Part shown: piece after piece, positions 45,209-55,000 of the stretch
Layout: each line of letters starts with the position of its first letter
How positions within the stretch are numbered: position 1 is the first letter of the stretch
Origin: Brachypodium distachyon
Lineage: Eukaryota > Streptophyta > Magnoliopsida > Poales > Poaceae
Length of the DNA: 64,000 bases
NCBI RefSeq assembly: GCF_000005505.3
Contig: NC_016135.3
Span: forward strand, 9,456,613 to 9,520,612
Direction: 5' to 3'
Notes under the pieces: generated by a model
The model's database searches: none
The model's input: the letters and a program-made list of their open reading frames with translations, nothing else
What the model was told of the DNA's origin: nothing
Made by a program: the position numbers and the translations under genes

Positions 45209-45318
45209 GCGGGGGCTGTCGCTGGAAGGCTATAACTTCCTCGCCACCCGTACCCGCCGTTCTTGGTGGGGTGCAGCTGGCGGCGAGGACGTTATAGCCG
45301 TGTTGCGGCTGCTCCCGG
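45209..45318 (+). repeat. Long stem-loop in J
   Basis: GGCTATAAC (45228-45236) pairs with GTTATAGCC (45291-45299), and TCCTCGCC (45238-45245) with GGCGAGGA (45282-45289), separated by one mismatch. The flanks 45209-45227 and 45300-45318 add a further, less perfect stem. Arms total about 36 nt each. Confidence 0.8.
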
Positions 45319-45336
45319 GGCGGAGTCCTCCTAGGC

Positions 45337-45398
45337 CAGGGTTCCTCCCTGAAGGCCAGGGTTCCTCCCTGAAAGCCAGGGTCTGTCCCTGAAGGCGA
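45337..45398 (+). repeat. 20-bp hairpin repeat in J
   Basis: Three units of CCAGGGTTCCTCCCTGAAGG type; each can fold as CAGGG-loop-CCCTG. Confidence 0.8.
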
Positions 45399-45699
45399 GG
45401 ATTGCCGCGTGAGCGTGGTGGTAGCATCGTCGGCGGCGGTTGCCGCGGACGGTGATCCTGCCCCCGTGCTCCTGCCGCATCCCTCAGAGATCATTTCCCT
45501 TGAACAGGTACCCAAGTTGGGTTCCTACCAAAGCAGTGCCCTGTCCGCACTCTACCGCCGAGCGTCACGAAGCATTGGACCGAACGAAAAAGCTAAGTGT
45601 CTGAACATGAACACTGAATTCGCTAAGAGCTGAACGAAACTGAGCACTGTCTCGCTGGGTGCGGCCCCAGATCCCGCGCGTAGCCGGAGTGTTAAAAGG
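45399..45699 (+). other. J spacer before 300-bp duplication
   Basis: No gene or clear repeat recognised. Confidence 0.4.
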
Positions 45700-46262
45700 G
45701 ACGCTTGCGGGGGGAGTGCGCTCCCCGTGTGGCTTCGCGGGTCCGCCCCGGAGGGGCACAGCTTGGAGTAGTTACCCCGCAAGTGGAGTGACTCCCTGCT
45801 ACCGCTTGGCCCCAGGTCGGCACCACGGGTCCGTCCCGGGTCCCTGGTCCGGTCAAGGGTGAGGCGCGCGCGAGTCCCCCACGCAGAAGGCAAAACACGC
45901 AAAGGCTAAAAGGGGCCACCCCGCTAGACAGCGTCGGGAATAACGGACTTGCCGAAAAAGTTTACTTAACTAAGAGTTAATGCTGCTTTGCCGAGTGTAG
46001 TCCCGGAACTTGTGCGCGGCCGGGGGAGTGCGCTCCTCGTGTGGCCCCCAGGTCCGTCCCGGGAGGACACGGCTTGGAGTAGTTACCCCGCAAGCGGAGC
46101 GGCTCGCCGCCTACCGCTTGGCCCCAGGTCGGCACCACGGGTCCGTCCCGGGTCCCTAGTCTGGTCAAGGGTGGGGCGTGCGAGTCCCCGGCAACACAAG
46201 GCGTAACACGCAAAGGCTAAGGGAACCACCCCGCGAGGCAGCCTCGGGAATAAGGGACAAAA
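45700..46262 (+). repeat. Two tandem ~300-bp units in J
   Basis: 45700-45960 and 46005-46262 are diverged direct copies (shared CTTGGAGTAGTTACCCCGC, then CTACCGCTTGGCCCCAGG). A small hairpin differs but is conserved in pairing: GAGT-G-ACTC in unit 1 (about 45786) and GAGC-G-GCTC in unit 2 (about 46096). Confidence 0.8.
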
Positions 46263-46420
46263 ATTGAGCAAATTAACAAGCTTGATTGACTAAGTACCGA
46301 ATGATTACATGGACTAATCAAAAGGTGATTGTTCAAACAGCGCTAAGCGCCATACTTGCAGGGAAAGCAAACAGAAGAAGGTACAGTGGAAGCAACGAGC
46401 ACGGCGGGGGGCTGCGACAA

Positions 46421-49198
46421 CTAGTTGTCGCCGTCTTCGGCCGGGGGGTCGGCGGGGAGATCAGGCTCCGGCTTCATCTGCATCCGCTCGATGACCTCAT
46501 CGACGAACTCGCGCACTGCTTGGGTGTGCGTGGGCTCGTCCTCGCTGTCGGACCAAGCGTCCAGCAGGGACTCGAAGGGGAATTCCGGGTCCTGGAGATG
46601 AATCCGCGAGAGGATTGTCCCGGCAACCTCCCGAGCGCAGTTGGCGACTTCGTTGGCGCCATACTTGGCCATCCAGACATCGAGCTAGGCGCTCGGATCC
46701 CAGGTAAGGGGGTTCCAAGCGACCCCGGCGAGGGTGCCGAGGTCGGTGCCGGGGAGAGCCCCCAAGGATGATGAAGCCCCTGCTGCCGAAGTGGGGCTAG
46801 GCGCGGGGTCGCTAACTTGCTCCCGGGGGTCTTGCCGTCTTTCCCCGGCAACTTCCCCCGCGCCTGCGCTCAGGGACACCGGGGTTGGAGAAGGCTCCCT
46901 GCTTCCGGCGGGGGTTGCCCCTTGTTAGACGACAGGTGAGTCCGTGCCGGCCACGTCCGCGGCTTTGGGCGCGTCGCCAGGTGCCGTCACAACGGCGGCG
47001 GTGTCCTCTGCTGCCGCTGTGTCCGTCGCAGCGGGACCAGACGTGAGAGCCGTTTCCGACTCCACCTCCGCCCCCGCGGCCTCGATGACCGAGTCAGGGT
47101 CGACCACGGGTGTGCCCGTTCCTGGCAGGGGCGCACCTGTGCCTGCAGCAATGAGAAGCATGAGGATCGGCGATGGCTGGAGCTATCGAAGGCGAACAAG
47201 GGCGACCGGGGGCGGTTACCTTGTGCGGCCGTCGGGCTTGCCGGGGCAACCTCCCCTACCTCGCTTGCGCCTGCGGGAGAGTCCAAGAGGCTTGCCGCAG
47301 GCGAGCTGCCGCTCACTGCAGAAAGAGAAGGTATGTTCGTGAGTTTGGCTAACAGGAATTGCAGTTGCAGGGAATTAACGAAGACATACCCGGTGCCGGC
47401 CCTGCCTCCGATGGGGCTGGATCGCCAAAGGACACGCCCGCGCCGCGGCGGACCCCTGCGACAGAGGGGTCGGCGGCGCCGCCGGCGTCGGCGCGTGTCC
47501 TCTTGCTTGGCGTGCCGGGTGGGGAATCGCTCCTCGCCCTCTTGCTGGCACCCGCCGGTGAGGAGGACTTCGGGGGCTTCCGCCGGAGCGCGAAGCCCCG
47601 GACGACCCCCCGAGCTGGCGGTGCCGTGGGCGCCCGCGGGGTCGTCGTGACCCAGAGAGCTCCGGGTGTCGACGGCGATGCCGCCGCGGCGCCGGGAGCC
47701 AAGCTCGCGGAGGCCCCCACTACCGGGGCGCCGGTGACCCCTGCAGGCGCTGGCGCTGCCGGGGTACCGACGGGCACCCTGGGACCGGTTCCCGCCGCGG
47801 TGATGGCGGCCGCCGCCAAGGCAGGGGCCGCCGCCGAGGCACCCGCGGCCCCTGTTGTCGCGCGTGCTGTCGAGGTACCGCTGCCGGAAGCTGCCACCAA
47901 TGCTAGGTTGGGGGCTGCTGCCGGGGCGGACGTCACCGTTGAGGAGATAGCTGCGGCCGCTGTGAACGCCCTCGATCTTCTCATGATCCAGGGCGCGATG
48001 TCGCTGCTTTCCTCGTCGACGTCCTCCACGGCGATGACTTCCGGGGACGCGGCCACCTGGCCCGCCTCGTCGTCCAGCGACCGGAGCTAGGGCCCGCTGG
48101 GCTCGGACCCGCCCTCACTCTCCTCGAGCCCCTCCTTCCCGCGGGATGCCTGCGGGGGAGCGTGCGAGACCCGGGTGGGGGTGTCGTCCATCAGCCCCCA
48201 CTCGTTGCAGGGCGGGAAGGCGCCGACGATGTCGCTGAGCGCCCTGACGCCAGCGTGGAGAGTGGAAACCCCCGGCGGGAACTCCGTTAATTGGAAGATT
48301 TTGCCGAAGATCCCCCTCACCCATGTCCTGAGGGACTCCAAATCCATGCCGTCCGCCTGGAGGCGTGTCCTGTCCCCGGAACCCGTGTACATCCATGCGG
48401 GCCGGGAGCATTGCTGCAGCAGGGCTATGCGCCGATGGACGAAGGTGCGCGCCACGTCGACATCAGTGAGCCTCGCTAGCCGCAGCGCCTTGATCTTCTC
48501 CACGATGGGGAGGAGGTCGGCGTCGCGGTGGTACCTATCCTGCCAGCCGTTCTGGGGTACCGGCAACTCCGTCTGCGGCTGTATGAACTCCTGAGGGTCC
48601 TCCACCCGGACCGAGCACCAGTCACCCCGCCACTCTTTTTTGATCTTTTCCCCGACCGGACGATGAACTCGGACTTCATCTGGTCGCGGGCGCGGAAGCC
48701 CACCCCTGACGACATCGCCTTCGTGTTGTCGATGTGCGGGTAGAAGTAGTGGCGGAAGAGCCCCACTGACGGCATCACCCCCACGAACGCCTCGCAGAGG
48801 AACTGGAAGGTGGCGAGGAGGAAGAGCGAGGTGGGGTGGAGCTGCGCCACCCGCAACTGATAAGATTCCATCAGTGCAAGGACGAACAGAGCGAAGGGCG
48901 GCGCCATGCCGCAGAGGAGGAAGCACGCGAACACCCGGAAATCGTTGGCCTGGTGCTCGACGCCCGCCGGGAAGATCTGCGTCTCCCCGTGCTCGTTAAA
49001 GCTGGAGGCGACGGCGAGCCGGAGCGTCCCCAGCGCCTCGCCGTTATAGCCGGGGCGGAAGAAGGCGACTGTGGCGCGCATCTCCCGCCTCTTCTGGTCC
49101 CTAGCGGCGGCCGCTTTGATTGCCGCCGCGGTCTTGCTTGTCGCAGGCTTCTTCGAAGTTTGGACCTCCTTCCCCTTCCTGGTGGTGGGGGGCGCCAT
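46421..49198 (-). pseudogene. Antisense gene of J (gypsy-type transposon domain)
   Basis: It starts MAPPTTRKGKEV at 49198. The N-terminal domain (about 49100-48660) has FACFLLCGMAPPF, then LHPTSLFLLATFQFLCEAFVG, the signature of the family called putative gypsy type transposon (Pfam Transposase_28, from memory). A 1-nt indel near 48655 shifts the frame; reading continues to a TAG at 48087-48089, then an Ala/Pro-rich region. Two introns with good sites: 47389-47316 (GTATGT...TTTCTGCAG) and 47219-47143 (GTAACC...ATTGCTGCAG). The C-terminal part (to 46421) is acidic (DAWSDSEDEP). Further stops lie at about 46926 and 46685. It runs antisense to J, and a CATAAAG box lies about 105 bp upstream. No function is established; despite the Pfam name no transposase chemistry is known to me. 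Confidence 0.75.
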
Positions 49199-49601
49199 GG
49201 AAAGCGAGGGCGGAAGCTGGCAGGAGCGTAGGGATACGAGACGCGGAAGAGGATGGAAGCGAAGGGGCAAAGTGTTGTTCCCCTTTTGGCAACAGTGGAG
49301 GCTTTATGACGCCCGGCCGTTTGGTAACGGCCGGTTCCGTACCCTACGGGTGCGCGGAGATAACTCCTAATCATTGGGAATAATGCGCGGAGTGGCCTTA
49401 ACTACCCTATTTAGGGGGGGGGTTAGGGCGGAGATCGCGCGTCCACTGCTCCACTTGTAACGGCGCCGTACACGGGGCAGCGAAGGGACGCGGGCCCGCG
49501 ACTGATCGGGGCCCACGCGTCGGTTCAGGGCGTAGCCCGGCAACCGACTAGGGGGAGACCCTTCCGGGAACAGGTGATGCCGTCCCACGCCTGGGGGTTA
49601 C
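49199..49601 (-). promoter_or_regulatory. Upstream region of J antisense gene and polypurine tract
   Basis: No gene. It holds a weak CATAAAG box on the minus strand (about 49303-49309) and, at the right end, CTGGGGGTTAC immediately before the LTR, the plus-strand primer tract of J. Confidence 0.5.
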
Positions 49602-50564
49602 TGTCGCACCCGTGGCACCCGGGGTACCACCGCTGCACGACGCGCGGGCCCCTCTCCCGGGTTCCCGGGAAGGCCTCATCCCGGGGAGTGTCTATGAGCT
49701 CCCCGGCAAGCTACCAGCCCGAAAGGGGCTAGCGGGGCTTCGGGGAATATTCCCGCTTGGGCACCTCCGGGGAAGCTGCTTCCCAGGAAGGGGTTCCCGG
49801 GCGCGTGCCCCTGCCTCGGGTCATGGGGCCCAGTGGACAGCGCCACGCGGGCGCGGGGCGGGCGCGGGACGCGCGGTCCCACCAAGGCAAGGAGTAAGGC
49901 GCGCGGCCCAGTAAACGAGCCGACCGACGGGTAGTTACCCGTCCGATCCAAGGAACAGTGGTTGTCTAATCCTACCCTAAGATCTTAGGCTCCTAGCAGC
50001 GGAGGTGGCACCCATGCACGCCACCAGCTCACCGGGGCGAGTTGCATGCCTCCCCGTTGGACACTTGTAGCTCATGCACCGTGGCACATGTGGCATCCCC
50101 TTGTGTATAAAAGGAGGACCCATGCCAACGGTCAAGGGGGTTAGTCAGTTGGTCAGTTAGTCAGCTGGACAGTCATTCAGTTCCGCAAGTTCCCTTGGCT
50201 AGCTCGTTAGATCTAGGATCAGTTGGTTCCAGTAGACAGCCATCAAAGAGCAGTGAGGAGTGCCTAGCCACTGAGAGAAAGCCCGGGAGCTTGCCCGGCA
50301 ACCTGTAAACATTTGATCCATAATCAATATCAGCTTGCCCGGCAGGACGTAGGGTTTTACACCTCCGGGTGGCCCGAACCTGGGTAAAAAACGTGTGCAC
50401 CTGTTCTTGGACCAGCGCGCACCCTTAGCACTTTATCTCGCCGGCCCCGTAGGGCCTCATCGGCCGTGCCGGCGACCACCGGGTCTCCGCCCCAGACGCC
50501 CCTACCGAACCTAAAAGGGGGACGTGGCCGCATGCCCCCGGTGTCGGAGCACCGAGCGACGACA
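49602..50564 (+). repeat. J 3' LTR (963 bp)
   Basis: It starts TGTCG and ends CGACA, a 5-bp terminal inverted repeat, right after a polypurine tract. TATAAAAG lies at 50106-50113. The last 230 bp resemble the LTR fragment at 54840-55000 (shared CAGGACGTAGGGT and CCGAACCTGGGTAA). Confidence 0.87.
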
Positions 50565-51673
50565 ATCAGATTTGGGGTTTGACTCCCTGCTGCGTTTCCT
50601 CCTCGTCTCCAGGGCAACCGCTTCAGTCTCGGAGTCGCTCGCCTGTTCCGGCGACTCTGAGGACTCGTCGGCCAGCTCCTCCCCCGCAGGAGGAGGTTGG
50701 CTCAAGGGGTCTTCGAGTCCCTGCAGCCAACAAGCAGATCAGTAGCTTACAAATATAAGCTCTTAACAACAGAAGTACAAGGTACCTCTTCCCTTTGTCT
50801 GTCAGGGCCATAAGGGACCACTGGCGAGTCGATCTTGCCTTTCGTCGTGTCGATCAGGGTCGTTAACCTTCGCACCCGCGACTCCAGCTTGCTCAGAGAT
50901 AGTTCTTCCACATTCACACGAGTGGGATCCCCGGGTCCCTGTGAACGCGGGCCTGCAGTGGCTGGATCCTCATCTTGAGGAACAGAGCTATCAGGTGAAC
51001 ACCTGTCAACCCCTGTCCCATAAGGGAGTGAATCTTAGCCATCAAGGGAGTCGCCTCAGATTCCTCCACAGGTGTCAATTCATGGCTCCACGTCGTCGTC
51101 TTCTTTACCTTCTTCTTGATTGAGAAGGTAGGAAGACTCGGATCGGCACTCGAGGCATCAGAGTGGACGTAGAACCACTTTGACCTCCAGCCTTGCCCAG
51201 ATTCGCACTGCTGGAGGGAGAAGTATTTGGCGTCGAGCCATACCTGGAAGGTGACGCTCTCAACGGCGTCTGCCTTCTGGCCCCTGATCATAAAGATCCG
51301 CTCCTAGAGCCCCTAATGAGGGCTTACCCCAAAAAAACATTCGCACAACGTGATGAAGCACGCAATGTGCAAATAAGAATTGGGGGCCAGATCGTGAAGT
51401 TGCAGCCCATAGGCTAACAGCATAGCACGGAAGAAGGTATGAAGGGGAAAATAGAGCCCCCGCAACACATAATCAAGGAAGACAACCCGCTCACCTAGCA
51501 ATGGTCGCGGGTACTTCTCCTTTGCCGGGAAACGAACCCCGTCAGGGCCCCCCGGCAACATTCCCTCATCCTGGAGTTCCAGGATCTTGACGCGGTTGTC
51601 GGCTACCACGGGCCAGGGAACAACTCCTTTGCCAGCATCGGTCTTAGAGCCTACGGTCTTGGACTTGCCCATC
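50565..51673 (-). pseudogene. Antisense gene of C (gypsy-type transposon domain)
   Basis: It starts MGKSKTVGSK at 51673. The N-terminal domain has FPLHTFFRAMLLAYGLQLHDL, then LHIACFITLCECFFGVSPH, the same domain as in J. Two TAGs (51313-51315 and 51304-51306) stand where Trp is expected. A second segment (51291-50914) is continuous. An intron near 50794-50728 (GTACCTTG...GGCTGCAG) is likely, and the last exon is Glu/Ser-rich and cut by the J LTR. A TATA box lies about 140 bp upstream. It runs antisense to the element. A1-A3 lack this N-terminal domain. Confidence 0.72.
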
Positions 51674-51812
51674 TCTAGATGGTGCGGGATTCTGGGTCGC
51701 AAAAGGAATTCGCAAGAGATTTTTTGGGCTCTGGAGGCGGGGAGCTCTAGCGCCTGGGCTGATTTTCGCGAGGAAGAAGAAGGGTAAAAGGCATTTCCCT
51801 TTCACCTTCCTC

Positions 51813-51820
51813 CTTTTATA
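51813..51820 (-). promoter_or_regulatory. TATA box of C antisense gene
   Basis: CCTATAAAAGG on the minus strand, about 140 bp upstream of the ATG at 51673. Confidence 0.6.
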
Positions 51821-52139
51821 GGCTGAATCCGGCTGAAGAATCTGGGACGCAAGATCCTTATCTTGGCCACGTGTCCCACATCGATCGGGAAGTGAAGCGG
51901 TGAAAACAGAAATGGTCGCCCATCTTTCGGGCGCAAGAATCCATGAAATCATTATGCCTTATTTACTACGCGAAGTGTGACCGTTTTCCCAGTGACGCAC
52001 GCCAAAAGTACGCCTAGCTGTCAGGCTAGACTGTGCACCGGTCACATCTATTGACCCAACGACTCTTCACCTTCAACAGGTACGTCATCAGTGAAGGAGT
52101 CTGACTCAAATGTCATGACTCAAAAGCTATCTCTTGTAT

Positions 52140-52830
52140 AAGGAGACGGAGTTTATCTTATAAATATTGAAACTCATCTTGAGTCTCGACTGTGAGTACC
52201 AAGACTCTCATTGAGTCGCGAACTAACCAGTTGTTGCTTTATACTAGCTAAAGACTTCATTTGGTCAGCTATTGTTTCTTCTTTACTCATAGCAGCAAAA
52301 ACAGGGCAATGACTCTGACACAAAACAGTCGATTTCATATAATCGACTCAAGTGAGTCGCACCAGCTGCGACACCACAGTTGTTTATGCTCATTCGCATA
52401 ACAGTATGCCTCCTGGGTTTCGTCCAGAGAGCCTGGAGCTGCACCAGCTGCATTGCTCTAGTAAAATCCATGCTCATTGCATGAAGATAAGCCTCATGGA
52501 TCTTTCTATCGAGCCTGAAATTGTACCAGCTTTGTATTTCAATAAATCCATGCTCATTGCATGAAGATAAGACTCGAAAGTTTTCTTACGGGCCTAGGAT
52601 CGTACCAGCTACGTTATCACCAGTCAAATCCATACTCATTGTATGATGATAAGTCCTAAAATGAGGCCTGGATATGCATCGACTGCATCCCTCCAGTAAC
52701 AATTTTCACTTAAGGGTCGCTCCCTGTAACCATGTTCATTACATGAAGATAAGACCCCTAGGCTTCCTATAGGGCCTGAAAACGTACCAGCTGCGTATTT
52801 TCAGATCAAGAAATCTTGACAAACGAGTCG
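52140..52830 (+). repeat. C hairpin-repeat array
   Basis: Same two-hairpin unit as 20999-21637. Hairpin II: GACTC/GAGTC at 52203, TATGC/GCATA at 52385, CATGC/GCATG at 52469 and 52549, CATAC/GTATG at 52631, CATGT/ACATG at 52731, nearly all with a TCATT loop. Hairpin I arms: CTGGAGC/GCTCTAG, TGAAAT/ATTTCA, CTGGA/TCCAG and CTGAAAA/TTTTCAG, with inner arms TGCA/TGCA, CGTA/TACG, ATGCA/TGCAT. Pairing is preserved though sequence differs. Confidence 0.85.
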
Positions 52831-53300
52831 GGTACTTAAAAACTGGAATTTGACTCTATAAAGACCCCAGCAGGCTAAGTCAAATTTCGCCAGTCGCCAG
52901 GTTCGAGCCCGGGGACTCGAATGCTGATGAAAGCTAGTGTTGTTTTCGCCTTAGAGCGATTAACTGGACTCGATCTCTCGAGTATCTGGGCGCATTAAGC
53001 ACATATCCCTATGATTCCTACTTACCGCATTGATTCGCTATTAGCTCATATTGTGGAACTGTTACTTAACAGTCAAGCATTAAAGCATCGGCTCAGATAC
53101 TCTCTGAGTCGAAAATACTTTTCATTCGAAGTACGAATCGAAAATACTTCTTATTCGAAGTACAAATCAAAAATACGTCTCATTCGAAGTACAAGTCGAT
53201 GAAACTCCAAGTCTGCAGCATTATGCAACTGGTTCAACAGCGGAATAAGCTCATTCTTTATGGGAAAAGTCCCTAGTTGAGTCTTCGATTCAACCAGGCA
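52831..53300 (+). other. 3' non-coding end of C
   Basis: No gene. Short repeats of a TTCGAAGTAC-type block occur at 53120-53200 (ATTCGAAGTAC three times). Confidence 0.5.
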
Positions 53301-53312
53301 CTTGGGGGCTAC

Positions 53313-53803
53313 TGACGTGGTTATGACTAACCACGTACTTGACTCAAGTATACCCGGTATAGCCCAGCTGGGGGCCCATAAGGAAGCCTACCTCGACTCC
53401 AGGAGTCTACATGCCAAAATCTTGCGACTCAAGACAAGGAATGTTAATTAGAGTATATCTCCTCATTGTAACTGACTTGGATTCTACCTGAGACCTCAGT
53501 TCCTGCATATATAAAGGACCAGGAGGGGGAGCCAAGAATAGACCCCAGATTAGATACAAGTCGCCTAGACGCACTCGATGACTCGGTGCATCTAGACTCT
53601 GCGGCACCCCATTGTAATCGACTCATCAATATAGATCCGACAAGCAGGACGTAGGGGTATTACCTCATCCTCATCGAGGGCCCTGAACCTGGGTAAATCG
53701 TGTCCCCTGTGTCCTTGTTAGCCAACGAGTTCGCCAACACACACTCCTTTTTCCTTAATACAAGTCCACCAATATGGACATTGTCGAAGTTACATCTTCG
53801 TCA
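53313..53803 (+). repeat. C 3' LTR (491 bp)
   Basis: TGACG to CGTCA, after polypurine tract CTTGGGGGCTAC. It is followed by unrelated sequence with no primer site, so it is a true 3' end. TATATAAAGG lies near 53508. Confidence 0.88.
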
Positions 53804-53819
53804 ATACCCGTCTTCAAAA

Positions 53820-54095
53820 TCAGTGGCAAAGTGGAGAAACCCTCTTGAATCGATGGTGTCTGTTAATTTGAACCGCAAGTGAATCAGTCGCCAATCTCGA
53901 TGTAAAGACTTTAACTTTGGGAGGGGCCTTCGACTTCCAAATCAGGTTCCACATAGTGCCCCGTCCGTCCGTACTCGAGCTGCATCCAGTTGCCGCGAGA
54001 TTAAACTTTAAATTCAGACCGAAGCGATAGGCACTACGAACAGAGAAGACCCCAGACTTCTCATGATGCCAGGCTAGCACATCCTCACATGCCAC
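53820..54095 (-). pseudogene. LINE fragment (zf-RVT-like)
   Basis: A 91-codon piece with GVFSVRSAY, then MWNLIWKSKAPPKVKVF, then RLATDSLAVQINRHHR. This is the zinc-binding region following reverse transcriptase in plant LINEs (zf-RVT), lacking its usual WR (SR here) and cut at both sides. Similar domains occur in host-derived RT-like pseudogenes; LINE relic is the simplest reading. Confidence 0.68.
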
Positions 54096-54130
54096 CTGTG
54101 TGTCAAGCGTAACTTAACTCGGTTCTAACT

Positions 54131-54639
54131 ATCGTTGACTCTGCCGGTCCCACACTCAGCTGCCTTCTCCTTCAGGAATGCATCTCCTGGACGACGGCGA
54201 CTTTGTCTCCGTTCTTCACGCCCCTTGCCTCGTCGTCACGCAGATCCGGGCGCAAACATCTCATCGTCGTGCCTCCTCGTCGTCCGCGTGCGTGAGTCCA
54301 GCGGCCGAACGCCTCACCTCCCTCTTGGGATTGGGATCTCGTGAGAAGTTCTGGGCAGGAGATGTGAAGCGGAGGAATTGAGATCTCAAGGAAGAAGAGG
54401 AGCAGTAGCAGGTTGGGGAAAGTTGGTTCACGGGAAGAACGAGGGGAGAGGGTTGGGGAAAGTTTTTGAATAAACTGACTGGTGGGTCCTCAAACTGATG
54501 CTAAGAAAAACTATACATTGCACTGGTTTTTTGTTTTGGAGAATCGGTGCCTGTGTCAGGTTGCTAGACTTCCCACATTGCTCTTGCTCTCTAATCAACA
54601 AACCTAATTAGACTCAAACTCAAGATTATTCCTAACAAT
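54131..54639. other. Unassigned sequence
   Basis: No repeat family or gene recognised. A GC-rich stretch at 54160-54330 has open frames without recognisable motifs. This could be a remnant of the original insertion site. Confidence 0.3.
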
Positions 54640-55000
54640 ATCCCTTAATCTTGACTTTGTCATTCGTGCTCCGGGATCTCGACTTTCCGCAGCTTCAAGA
54701 CTCGTCGACTAAACTCAACATATGATCCAGACTCCCAGTCATGCTAGCTCCTGCATGGACTAAACCGTCCACACCTAGCGCAATACTCCTCGGCAACCTG
54801 TACGCACTCAAACTTGGGAATACAACCAACAGCAGGACGTAGGGTGTACACCTCAGAGTGCCCCGAACCTGGGTAATCTCACATGTCGACACTTCATGTC
54901 TTTCGTCACACCAGTGATCGCTGGAGCGATCCCCTCGCCCTCCACCGAACCAAATAGGGGGTGTCCAACATCCCCGGTGCCGGAGTTCCGTGCTTTGACA
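54640..55000 (+). repeat. K LTR fragment
   Basis: It shares CAGGACGTAGGGTG/T and CCGAACCTGGGTAA blocks with the J LTR and ends TTTGACA. The left limit is approximate. Confidence 0.6.

Larger units (their letters stand above)
41231..50564 (+). mobile_element. J: Tat-type Ty3/gypsy element, 5' truncated
   Basis: Plus-oriented. It has gag and reverse transcriptase with pol mostly deleted, then several hairpin-forming repeat arrays, an antisense gene on the minus strand, a polypurine tract (CTGGGGGTTAC, 49591-49601) and a 3' LTR. There is no 5' LTR. An antisense ORF between pol and the 3' LTR is a known trait of Tat-lineage elements. K (54640-57389) is a relative. Confidence 0.83.
50565..53803 (+). 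mobile_element. C: 3' half of a family-A-like element
   Basis: It begins abruptly after the J LTR inside an antisense gene, then has the 3' non-coding region with hairpin train, a polypurine tract (CTTGGGGGCTAC, 53301-53312) and an LTR. The non-coding part matches A1 (8700-8982, 20999-21637), so A1 and C belong to one family. Gag is absent. Confidence 0.82.

Noticed and set aside
44523..45392. Several ORFs across the palindrome array
   Set aside because: Frames exist on both strands because of GC-rich palindromes; the covarying stems explain the sequence better.
47359..48090. 243-codon Ala-rich plus-strand ORF
   Set aside because: Mirror of the Ala/Pro-rich region of the minus-strand antisense gene of J.
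54480..54620. MITE
   Set aside because: I looked for terminal inverted repeats and a target duplication and found none convincing.
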